DNA of 29,157 bases from CAVPRW01 sp046727435 [NCBI: bacterium] (GTDB lineage: Bacteria > Tectomicrobia > Entotheonellia > J063): positions 1 through 29,157 of the forward strand of contig JBKPCR010000507.1 in assembly GCA_046727435.1 (NCBI GenBank). The letters run 5' to 3'. Of the stretch, positions 17,268-24,088 are shown piece by piece. The notes under the pieces are model-generated. The model was not told the DNA's origin. It was given only the letters and a program-made list of their open reading frames with translations, and made no database searches. Within the stretch, counting starts at the first letter, position 1. Every line of letters starts with the position of its first letter. Position numbers and translations under genes: made by a program.

Positions 17268-17420
17268 CTGTCCTGTACGCTCGGTATAATTGGCCATCAC
17301 GGACCGTTTGTGGAGGGAAGGCTTCATTGTAACACTACTCGCCTCCTGGGTCACGCTTCATTTGCGCCATGGGCATATGTCAGTGCCTGCCGCGGTCGTG
17401 CCGGAATTGGCTCTTCGCTT

Positions 17421-17453
17421 CCTGTCCCGTTGCGAGAGAACTGGGGTGAGGGA
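17421..17453. repeat. Degenerate palindromic intergenic repeat
   Basis: The stretch contains GAGAGAACTGGGGTGAGGG (17434-17452), preceded by CCTGTCCC-GTT. It resembles a decayed copy of the common intergenic element built on CCCTCTCCC-N3-GGGAGAGGG followed by TTGGGGTGAGGG. A second, better preserved dyad of this type is at 24054-24074. Position: the gap between the divergent tamA and XRE genes. Confidence 0.3.
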
Positions 17454-17511
17454 AACCGACATCCTGGACGGGTCTATCCCCCACGGCGGATATTGACATC
17501 TATAGCTGATC

Positions 17512-17540
17512 TTGAGTATGTCGTTATGACATTGTAAGAT
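17512..17540 (+). promoter_or_regulatory. Promoter with operator-like inverted repeat for the XRE gene
   Basis: TTGAGT (17512-17517) and TAAGAT (17535-17540) are separated by exactly 17 bp. Inside the spacer lies a perfect inverted repeat, ATGTC-GTTAT-GACAT (17518-17532). An operator between -35 and -10 is the classic place for a repressor, and the gene 32 bp downstream encodes an XRE-type DNA-binding protein, so autorepression is inferred. A consensus TTGACA at 17493-17498, with TATGTC 18 bp downstream, is an alternative overlapping promoter that the same repeat would also block. Confidence 0.5.
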
Positions 17541-17571
17541 TATCGATACCTCCTCACAAAGGCGGATATCC

Positions 17572-18795
17572 ATGCAGGAACATACGTTTGATACAATTGA
17601 TCCGAAAGTATTCGGACGTCGCCTTCGAGACGTGCGAACGACTCGCGGTCTTACCCAGCGGGATGTGGCCACAGACCTTGGGATCGCTCGGACGACAGTG
17701 ACCGCCATCGAACAGGGTGAGCGACGAGTCGGACCTGAGGAACTTATCCGGTTATCCAGATTGTATGGACGGGAGATCAATGAACTCGCACGGGACCGTG
17801 AGGTCGCAGAGGAATTTGCCATCCAGTTCCGGGCTGCAATTGCCCAGGCTGGCCGCAATCAAACGGAACTGGCGCGAGCCATTCAGGAGTTTCAGCGACT
17901 CTGTGAAGATTATCTCGAACTTGAACAATTGTGCGGTGCTCCACTGACGCGCAACTACCCGTCACCATATCCAGTTGAAGGAATCTCTCCAGAAGAAGCG
18001 GCAGAAGATATCGCCTCGGCAGAGCGGAACCGCTTGGGCTTGGGAGATGGGACGATCCTTCGGCTGCGCGAACTCCTGGAAAGCGATATAGGTCTACGTA
18101 TCTTTTATCCAAGACTACCCTCGCACATCGCCGGGATGTTCGCGTATACCGAACGACGCGGGGGTTGCATCGCCATTAATGCCGTGCATCCTGAGGAGCG
18201 GCAACGCTGGTCATTAGGACACGAATACAGCCAGTTTCTGACCGATCGTTTCCGGCCAGAGGTATCGGTCATGTTCATCTACGAAAGGGTACCGGCATCT
18301 GAACGGTTTGCCGATGCATTCGCCGGGGCCTTCCTCATGCCTAGCAATGGGCTGAAGCGTAGATTTCATGAACTATCACGTCTTCGCCAGGGAAAAATCA
18401 CCCCGGCGGAGTTATGTAGACTGGCCCACTACTACTTCGTGTCGGTGGAAACCCTCACCCGCCAATTGGAAAGCCTTCATCTCTTGCCCAGCGGGACATG
18501 GGATCGGCTCCGAGATAGTGGTTTCAAAGTACGAGAGGCACAAACGATCCTCGAACTGGAGCCACATCCACGTGCAAACCACCTCTTGCCCCTGCGCTAT
18601 CAATACCTAGCCGTGGAGGCGTATCAACGAGGAGACCTGACGGAAGGTCAATTGGCAAGATTCCTACGCGTCGATAGAGTCGAAGCCAGACGATTAGTTC
18701 AAGCTTTGACGAACTACCACGACGTCTCAGAGTCGGGGAAGATCGCCAATGTTTCCGTCAACCTGGCCCACAACATCGGCAGCAACCGCGAGTAG
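17572..18795 (+). CDS. XRE-family regulator fused to ImmA/IrrE-like metallopeptidase domain
   Basis: A 407-residue two-domain protein. Residues 14-70 are an XRE/Cro helix-turn-helix (FGRRLRDVRTTRGLTQRDVA, then GIARTTVTAIEQGERRVGP). Residues about 170-300 are an ImmA/IrrE (COG2856-type) domain: the segment before the active site (GGCIAINAVHPEERQRWSLG), the zinc motif at 217-221, the downstream glutamate E244 in SERFADAFAGAFLMPS and a helical tail. The motif reads H-E-Y-S-Q where the family has HExxH, so one zinc ligand is replaced. The C-terminal 100 residues are helical. Such fusions commonly act as antitoxin, stress or prophage regulators. The ribosome site is AAGGCGG, eight bases upstream. 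The PIN gene starts 12 bp after the stop, so the two form an operon, probably autoregulated through the repeat at 17518. Confidence 0.85.
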   Translation: MQEHTFDTIDPKVFGRRLRDVRTTRGLTQRDVATDLGIARTTVTAIEQGERRVGPEELIRLSRLYGREINELARDREVAEEFAIQFRAAIAQAGRNQTELARAIQEFQRLCEDYLELEQLCGAPLTRNYPSPYPVEGISPEEAAEDIASAERNRLGLGDGTILRLRELLESDIGLRIFYPRLPSHIAGMFAYTERRGGCIAINAVHPEERQRWSLGHEYSQFLTDRFRPEVSVMFIYERVPASERFADAFAGAFLMPSNGLKRRFHELSRLRQGKITPAELCRLAHYYFVSVETLTRQLESLHLLPSGTWDRLRDSGFKVREAQTILELEPHPRANHLLPLRYQYLAVEAYQRGDLTEGQLARFLRVDRVEARRLVQALTNYHDVSESGKIANVSVNLAHNIGSNRE

Positions 18796-18807
18796 AAAGG
18801 CCCGCAG

Positions 18808-19152
18808 ATGCCTGTGCCGCAGCGGCCGATCATCCTGGATGCCAGTTGCCTGCTCAACTTGTATGCCAGCCGGAAATTGCGGGAGATTGCTGCTACATCG
18901 CCGCAGCCGTTTGTCGTTGCAGAGGACGTTGTTCAGCAAGAGGCTCTCTACATCCAACGGAGAGCATTCGAACAAGGACCAGAAGAACGCGAACCATCGA
19001 TATCGGATACCCAAATCGAACCAAACGACATTTTTACAATGATATTACCTCATTATTCACGATCAATTGATGGAAATATATTTGTCTCTGGCGAGATTGT
19101 AAACTGTTATGTAGAAAGGAAAACCCCAAACACGGTTTGGGAATGGAATTAA
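18808..19152 (+). pseudogene. PIN-domain protein, truncated (possible toxin partner)
   Basis: The first 70 residues look like the start of a PIN ribonuclease domain: PIILDASCLLNLYASRKLREI with the first acidic residue (D11), then FVVAEDVVQQEALYI with the next conserved glutamates, and a basic-acidic helix (RRAFEQGPEEREP). From about codon 70 (near 19010) the DNA turns AT-rich and the protein no longer follows the fold; the later acidic active-site residues are absent, and the frame ends after 114 codons. Neither other frame continues the domain. PIN genes directly behind XRE-ImmA genes suggest an RNase toxin neutralised by the upstream protein. The ribosome site is AGAAAGG. It is therefore probably a toxin gene cut by the AT-rich insertion, inactive here. 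Confidence 0.6.
19113..19141 (-). terminator. Rho-independent-type terminator of the AT-rich operon
   Basis: Read on the minus strand, CCCAAAC-CGT-GTTTGGG forms a perfect 7-bp stem with a 3-base loop (19125-19141) followed by the T-rich run GTTTTCCTTTC. It lies 138 bp beyond the stop of the minus-strand gene at 19279 and inside the tail of the truncated PIN frame, so this DNA already belongs to the AT-rich segment. Confidence 0.5.
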
Positions 19153-19278
19153 CCTGATTCTAAACGCTCAGTGACTTCCCCAAATGTTGAAAAACGATTA
19201 ATCAATCAATTCATTATTCATCAGCAGATTGTAAATCCGTGAGATAAAGATTCTTCTAATCATACCATCCTGTGATTA

Positions 19279-20196
19279 TCACCTCTGTCTAAAATATGAC
19301 CTGACTAGATCATCAAGTCCCTCTTGCACAATAATATTGTATTCATCACATTCTTCCGTGGTAAGTCCAATAGCCTCAGATTGTTTTCGTGCAGTTGCAT
19401 AATCCAATACACCTTCAACCCGTATCTGTGTTCGCTCTACATCGCTTTTCTCAACTTCTGGTGGAATCTCGATCTCCATACGCTTCCTTGTGAGGCTTAC
19501 AGTTCTTCTAGCACTTATGAACCCCACAAAATTAATTTTATCACCATCCGGTGCAATCTCCAGCGTCATAGCAAGAAAATTTTGATAATAGTCATTTTGC
19601 TGAATTTTCTTTCTGAGCTTATTCTCCTCAGAATTATTAACAAGTTCAATATTAATTAAGACTTCATCTATCACTTGTGAGGCGTTCACAAAAAGTGGAA
19701 ACGGCTCATTTTTAGCGACTCCTAATTTAATTGTTATGGCAAAACTATGCTGCTCAGCAGTTGATAGTACTGAAACAAAGGGTCTATACACCTTTGGTAC
19801 CTGTCCATATCGCTGATATGTCGCCCCCATTATTCTTTGAACAGTTCGCTCAACAATCGTGCGAGTTGCTCTAATCCTCCTAAGGAATTCATCGTAAAAA
19901 ATGGTCCCCAGCCCGACGCTCTTCCCTCGCATAGATAACTGAAAATCCTCATCAGCAAGGGTTACACCACGTACTGGAGGGTGATCTTCAAAGCTTATAT
20001 GCTCATATAAATCCTTCAGTTCTTGCTCGATTTGCGGTGTGGGAAACCCCGAGAGACCTTTCGCGATTAACCGCACGGCAATGCTGAACTCTTTGCATTG
20101 GTATGCTAATGAAGCAGCGCTCCGATAGAGTATAGAGCGAGTCGGCTCTGAGGACTTCCCTTCGGGGATAAGCTCGGCCGCCTGTGCCTCATACAT
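19279..20196 (-). CDS. Uncharacterised protein with TPR-like N-terminus (3' part of a gene with an internal stop)
   Basis: This 305-codon frame begins at an ATG with GAGG five bases upstream, but the coding pattern extends further 5' in the same frame to an ATG at 20310, interrupted by TGA at 20272-20274. The first 80 residues are helical and TPR-like (LYRSAASLAYQCKEFSIAVRLI, AKGLSGFPTPQIEQELKDLYEH). The middle and C-terminal parts hold a distinct domain (FQLSMRGKSVGLGTIFYDEF, FAITIKLGVAK, LAMTLEIAPDGDKINFVGF). From memory it resembles a widespread family of uncharacterised bacterial proteins that occur paired with the upstream gene. No catalytic motif is visible. The gene is clearly richer in A+T than its neighbours, a sign of transfer. 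It is either a pseudogene or survives as a re-started protein. Confidence 0.55.
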   Translation of the reverse strand: MYEAQAAELIPEGKSSEPTRSILYRSAASLAYQCKEFSIAVRLIAKGLSGFPTPQIEQELKDLYEHISFEDHPPVRGVTLADEDFQLSMRGKSVGLGTIFYDEFLRRIRATRTIVERTVQRIMGATYQRYGQVPKVYRPFVSVLSTAEQHSFAITIKLGVAKNEPFPLFVNASQVIDEVLINIELVNNSEENKLRKKIQQNDYYQNFLAMTLEIAPDGDKINFVGFISARRTVSLTRKRMEIEIPPEVEKSDVERTQIRVEGVLDYATARKQSEAIGLTTEECDEYNIIVQEGLDDLVRSYFRQR

Positions 20197-20310
20197 ATAC
20201 GCCTCACGCGCTAGAGTCCTAGCCTGTTCCCAATCTTGGTTATGCCGCGCAACTATAGCGAGATTGGCTAGTCACATCGCCTTGTCGTGTAACTCTCTGA
20301 CATTACTCAT
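20197..20310 (-). pseudogene. 5' end of the same gene, separated by an in-frame TGA
   Basis: From ATG at 20310 the frame reads MSNVRELHDKAM, then TGA at codon 13, then LANLAIVARHNQDWEQ and ARTLAREAY running straight into the frame that starts at 20196. The helix-rich TPR-like pattern continues without a break across the stop. The ATG overlaps the original stop of the upstream gene as ATGA (20307-20310). Confidence 0.6.
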
Positions 20311-20817
20311 ACTTCAACCATCTTTGACCATGGCCTACCAAACTCGACCACAACAATCAACAAGGAAGATCGTTCTCAGTTTTCAGGCGCCGAATTTTCT
20401 GCCTAATTCTATTCTCTACAGTATTATCTTCATTTTCAGTCAGAATTCCTGAAACTTCTAAACGAGCTGCATGTTAAAAATCAGATCGTCACCTTGGTTC
20501 TGCTTGACTAAATAGTAGTCTATAGTAGTACCAATACATGCTTGCTCAATCGATGTAAACTCCGTTAGTCCTCGGACGATGATAAGTGCAATAGCACAAG
20601 CTGCAAAATCAGTCGCGCGGTTCATCTCATTGTATGACCGTAGCAACTGCTCTGTTATGTCCCCATCCCAACATATTTCAAAGATCCTTCTGGTACATTT
20701 ATAAGCAACTATGCGGTTCACACCGCTCTTGTGAGTGTTTTTGTGAAAACATATCATGCAGTTTTGCTTGTAGAAACTTATAGTTTCCTCTGGGATGACC
20801 GGTATCCCATTACTCAA
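20307..20817 (-). pseudogene. Uncharacterised small protein, broken by two frameshifts
   Basis: The open part (20458-20817, TTG start) encodes SFYKQNCMICFHKNTHKSGV, then FEICWDGDITEQLLRSYNE, ALIIVRGLTEF and TTIDYYLVKQ. It ends abnormally after DDLIFN. Coding continues in a second frame from 20470 (AARLEVSGILTENEDNTVEN, then RIRQKIRRLKTENDLP) and in a third from 20360 (LIVVVEFGRPWSKMVEV), stopping at 20307 in an ATGA overlap with the next gene. The rebuilt protein would be about 170 residues. From memory its pieces resemble an uncharacterised family found next to TPR-like partners; no enzyme motif is evident. A 6-bp inverted repeat (AGACTC/GAGTCT, 20817-20834) overlaps the start and may be an old operator. 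Confidence 0.6.
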
Positions 20818-21536
20818 GACTCTAAATCGAGTCTAAATATTGAATTTATATTCGCTAGCTCTTCGGACGACATAAATGAGTACCATAGATAACTATTATT
20901 GAAATTTTCGGCTTAACCGTTTAAGGATTAATCTTTATGCTAGCATATTATCCTTCTCTTACGTTGAAAATAAAGCTGAGAAACAAGGCTCAGGAGGTAT
21001 AGAATCAAACCAACGGTCACTTATATCTGGTGCAGCTTTTAATCCGCCATAGATCATCGAGGACCGACCAAAGGCGCTTCACCCTTCACCCTCTTGCTTG
21101 GCTTAAGCTAACCAATGCATTCACAGCTTTTCTCATATTGTAGCCAAATCAAACTATGCGGCCTTGGGATGTTGCCGGGTATCGCTAGTAGAAGCAAATC
21201 TTGGGTTCACCCTGGATTGCCCTATTGTACGCGATCTCCACCAGGCGATCGCAAGGATTGCGCCTACAGCGATACGTAAATCTCCGAAAGTTCGACTTGG
21301 ATACGGCGTCGAGACCTCCGCAGCATAGGAGCGCATTGTAAACGAAGATAAGTGAGAGTCAATAGGCACGGGTATAATGGCATCAATTCAGCTGTCCGAG
21401 GAATCCATCCTAAATTGATCCATCCGAGATCTGTACCGCGCAACGCCCCCCGATGCATAGGGTAAGGAGCGCAGCCGCTATGTCCACACCTACCCACCCG
21501 GCATCGAACCTACGAACATGGAGCCGGAACCTCCGC
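20818..21536. other. Gap from AT-rich to GC-rich DNA
   Basis: No gene recognised. Base composition shifts from AT-rich (to about 21000) to mixed and then high GC near 21500. Frames of 60-77 codons on the minus strand (21154-21497) have no family resemblance. ATCCATCC occurs twice, 15 bp apart (21403 and 21418). No tRNA or clear attachment site was found. Confidence 0.4.
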
Positions 21537-23144
21537 CTAACGCATGCGCCAGCTTTTATCGATGTACCGCTGGTGTGCCATGGCTGAGATCTGGATGGCC
21601 GCCCGGTAGTGGCCGCCGTGGGCTTGTGTCGTCAGAATCCGGGTGTCGACGGGGATTTGTTCCTCGTCCGGCCCCCCAAGCAACGCCTCGCTCAGGACAC
21701 GGCCATCGTGGGATGCACCGGTCGGAATACCCTTGAGGGCTAGGATCGTCGGCACGAGATCGACGTTACTGACAGGGACACGGACCTCGACGCCACGCTT
21801 GAAATCGACGCCCCAGGCGAAGCAGGTGTTACGGATGGTCCACGGGCTCATGCTGCCATGATTGCTCGCCTCGCCGCTCCGCGCGCCCGCCGCCCGCGTC
21901 GTGTGCATCAAGTCGGTCCCTGCCAACCCAAAACCGTTCCTGGCCGAGGTCCACGGGAAGGTGAAGAGGATATCGGGACCACGCTCCTCATTCGCCAGGT
22001 GGATTAGCTCCAACGAGAATGTGCCGTCAACCCATCCATGTGGGTCAACAGAGGCGGATGGTCCGCTGAGATCGGTCGGCCTGGTGCCACGAGTGAAAAT
22101 CACGCCGATCCACTCCTGGGCCTGCAGCCACTGCACGAGCTGCTGGATGCGCTCCGGCGCATGGTCGCGGACGTGCAGCAGCACCGCCTGATCGCTGCTG
22201 GCCAACACGACATCATCGGAGTCCAGACTGGCCTTCAGCCCCGCCTCCATAAGCGCCTGCATCACGTTGATCGCACACGTGACGCGGCTGAATCCATGGT
22301 CCGAAGCTACGAAGATGTCGGTTAGCTCGGCGAGCCCCAAGTCCTGAAGTGTGTCGAGGATGCGCCCGATGTGCCGGTCGTTGTTCTGCAGCATCTGGCG
22401 ACTTTCCGGTGAGCCCGCGCCGAAGGCGTGTTGCATATGGTCCGGCTCGGTCAACCAGTTGATGATCACGTCCGGCCGCAGTTCTGGCAGGATGAACTCC
22501 CGGAGCATGTCCTCGGTCCAGTCCACCGCTGCCCGGTGGGATTCGGAGCCCCTACCCTTCGCGGGGGCAGGCCCGAAGCGCTCGAGAATAGTCTTATTGA
22601 CCTCGGGCGGGAAGGCCACCAGTTGGCCAGGATCAAAGTACCCATTCACCAGGGTGCCGACGCCATGGAGGGCATGGGGATTGAGCAGCAGGGAGGTCCC
22701 AGTCGAGCCTGAACTGACCACGGCGAGCTGCAGTGCATGCTCCTGCAATTGCTCTCCCAGGGTCTTCACCAGGACGAGCCGCCCATCGCTCACCGCCTCT
22801 AGGCTGACGAGATGCTGAAACTCTCCGAGGCTGAAGGGACGCCCCTGGTTGACCTTCGGCACGTACATGACGTTACTCACGATGCCGTTGGTGCCCGGAT
22901 AGGCACCCGTCCCAATTGCCGCCGCGTTGACGCGGGTCACCGTGGGGAAAACGGCATGGCTATTGAGGTAGTACACCCCCTCCTGACGCAGTCGGAAGAG
23001 CGTTGGCGTATCGACGGAATTAATCGCATCTGGGCGCAGGCCATCGAGGACAAACACCAGGACCACTCGGGCTTGCCCGGTTGATCCTCCTGCGGCGCTC
23101 AACGACTCGACTAGGGGTTGAACAAGGCGCGTGTCATCCATCAT
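21537..23144 (-). CDS. Type I phosphodiesterase / alkaline-phosphatase-superfamily hydrolase
   Basis: A 535-residue protein of the nucleotide pyrophosphatase/phosphodiesterase (NPP) branch, which hydrolyses phosphodiesters, phosphonates or phosphomonoesters with two bound metals. Ligands visible: D34 in VLVFVLDGLRPDA, the nucleophile threonine in HAVFPTVTRVN (T68 or T70), the aspartate and histidine of NWLTEPDHMQHAFG, the pair in FVASDHGFS and the last histidine in ASNHGSMSPW. There is no signal peptide on this start, so a cytosolic location is likely, unusual for the family. I chose ATG at 23144, which has AGAGG four bases upstream; a GTG at 23180 would add 12 residues. It is the last gene of a same-strand set with the SDR gene 45 bp upstream. 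Substrate unknown. Confidence 0.88.
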   Translation of the reverse strand: MMDDTRLVQPLVESLSAAGGSTGQARVVLVFVLDGLRPDAINSVDTPTLFRLRQEGVYYLNSHAVFPTVTRVNAAAIGTGAYPGTNGIVSNVMYVPKVNQGRPFSLGEFQHLVSLEAVSDGRLVLVKTLGEQLQEHALQLAVVSSGSTGTSLLLNPHALHGVGTLVNGYFDPGQLVAFPPEVNKTILERFGPAPAKGRGSESHRAAVDWTEDMLREFILPELRPDVIINWLTEPDHMQHAFGAGSPESRQMLQNNDRHIGRILDTLQDLGLAELTDIFVASDHGFSRVTCAINVMQALMEAGLKASLDSDDVVLASSDQAVLLHVRDHAPERIQQLVQWLQAQEWIGVIFTRGTRPTDLSGPSASVDPHGWVDGTFSLELIHLANEERGPDILFTFPWTSARNGFGLAGTDLMHTTRAAGARSGEASNHGSMSPWTIRNTCFAWGVDFKRGVEVRVPVSNVDLVPTILALKGIPTGASHDGRVLSEALLGGPDEEQIPVDTRILTTQAHGGHYRAAIQISAMAHQRYIDKSWRMR

Positions 23145-23189
23145 GGTGCCTCTTCTAACGTATAGGGCTTCTGGTGCCACGCGTCAGCC

Positions 23190-23984
23190 CTATTGAAACA
23201 CCGCACGTTGGGAGCCACCGCCAGCCGCGATGACTTCACCGGTGATGGCCGTGGCCTTCGGCGAGGCCAGGAAGCAGACCACGTAGCCGATCTCTTTGGC
23301 GTCGACGATGCGGCGAATGGCGATGTTTTGCGCGGCACGCCGTTCGATTTCCTCGACTGTCACGCCTTCGCGCCGGGCACGCTCGCCATACGTTGGGCCA
23401 GTGCGCTCGGTGCGGGTGGTCCCGGGATGCACCAGGTTCACGGTAATGCCTTGGGGTCCAAGTTGGTCGGAAAGCGTCTTGGTGAGATGGGCAATGGCGG
23501 CATTGCGCAAGCCGCTGATATTGCCTGACTGCCGCCCTGAGAGCCCACCGATATTGATGATCCGCCCCCAACGCTGTTGGCGCATGTGCGGTTCCACGGC
23601 CTTGGCACAGCGGAAGTAGCCGATGACCTTGGTATTGACGTCCTCCATCAGCAACTCGTCACTGGCCTCAGCCAGTGGTCCCTGGACAAGTCCGCCGGGC
23701 GTCGAGGCGTTGTTCACCAGAATATCGACACGGCCCAAGTTGGCCACAGTTTCCTTGACCATCTGTTCCACCGCCTCGCGATTGGTCGTATCGGCGGGGA
23801 CAGCAACGATGCGTCGACCTGTCGCCCCTGCCAGTTCCTTGGCAGAGGCTTCCAGCGTGTCACGACTCCTACCGCAGATCACTACATCAACCCCTTCACG
23901 GGCCAATTCCAGCGCGATGGCTTTGCCGACTCCTCGACTGCCGCCGGTAACGATGGCTACTTTGCCTGCTAATTCCAGATCCAT
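23190..23984 (-). CDS. SDR-family oxidoreductase with degenerate active site
   Basis: A 264-residue Rossmann-fold protein. The cofactor motif T13-G-G-S-R-G18-V-G20, the NNAS motif (residues 91-94), N117 and the HPG motif (VHPGTTRTERTG) are all classical-SDR features. The catalytic YxxxK is missing: where YxxSKAA is expected the sequence is S157-G-L-R-N161-AAIAHLTK. From memory, a subgroup of SDRs carries this GNISGLRNAA-type segment, so the change may be lineage-wide rather than a mutation. Without Tyr and Lys ordinary carbonyl reduction is doubtful; it may bind NAD(P) for another reaction. The ATG has AAAGGA seven bases upstream. It lies between the S9 peptidase and the phosphodiesterase, probably in one transcript. 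Confidence 0.88.
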   Translation of the reverse strand: MDLELAGKVAIVTGGSRGVGKAIALELAREGVDVVICGRSRDTLEASAKELAGATGRRIVAVPADTTNREAVEQMVKETVANLGRVDILVNNASTPGGLVQGPLAEASDELLMEDVNTKVIGYFRCAKAVEPHMRQQRWGRIINIGGLSGRQSGNISGLRNAAIAHLTKTLSDQLGPQGITVNLVHPGTTRTERTGPTYGERARREGVTVEEIERRAAQNIAIRRIVDAKEIGYVVCFLASPKATAITGEVIAAGGGSQRAVFQ

Positions 23985-24053
23985 GCTGTGGTCCTTTCGT
24001 TCGGTTGGGAAGTCTCTATCGATCCTTTATCATGCTGAGCCGGGCTTATTTCT

Positions 24054-24074
24054 CCATCTCCCAAAGGGAGAGGG
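24054..24074. repeat. Palindromic intergenic repeat
   Basis: TCTCCC-AAA-GGGAGA, extended outward by CC...GG around one mismatch. It sits between the S9 and SDR genes. There is no T-tract on either side, so it is more likely an mRNA hairpin or a fragment of the common CCCTCTCCC/GGGAGAGGG element (compare 17421-17453) than a terminator. Confidence 0.4.
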
Positions 24075-24088
24075 CATGCCTAGCGCAA

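Noticed and set aside
17285-17290. Perfect TATAAT on the plus strand
   Set aside because: No -35 at 16-18 bp upstream and no gene closely downstream; the XRE gene has a better promoter at 17512-17540.
18249-18795. Reading the HExxQ protein as a pseudogene
   Set aside because: The frame is full-length with intact HTH, the third ligand region and a normal stop; a single ligand change does not make it a pseudogene, so it is kept as a CDS.
21490-21560. tRNA-like stretch on the minus strand (GGTTCGATGCC resembling a T-arm)
   Set aside because: The bases flanking the loop do not pair as a T-stem, and no acceptor or anticodon stem could be built around it.
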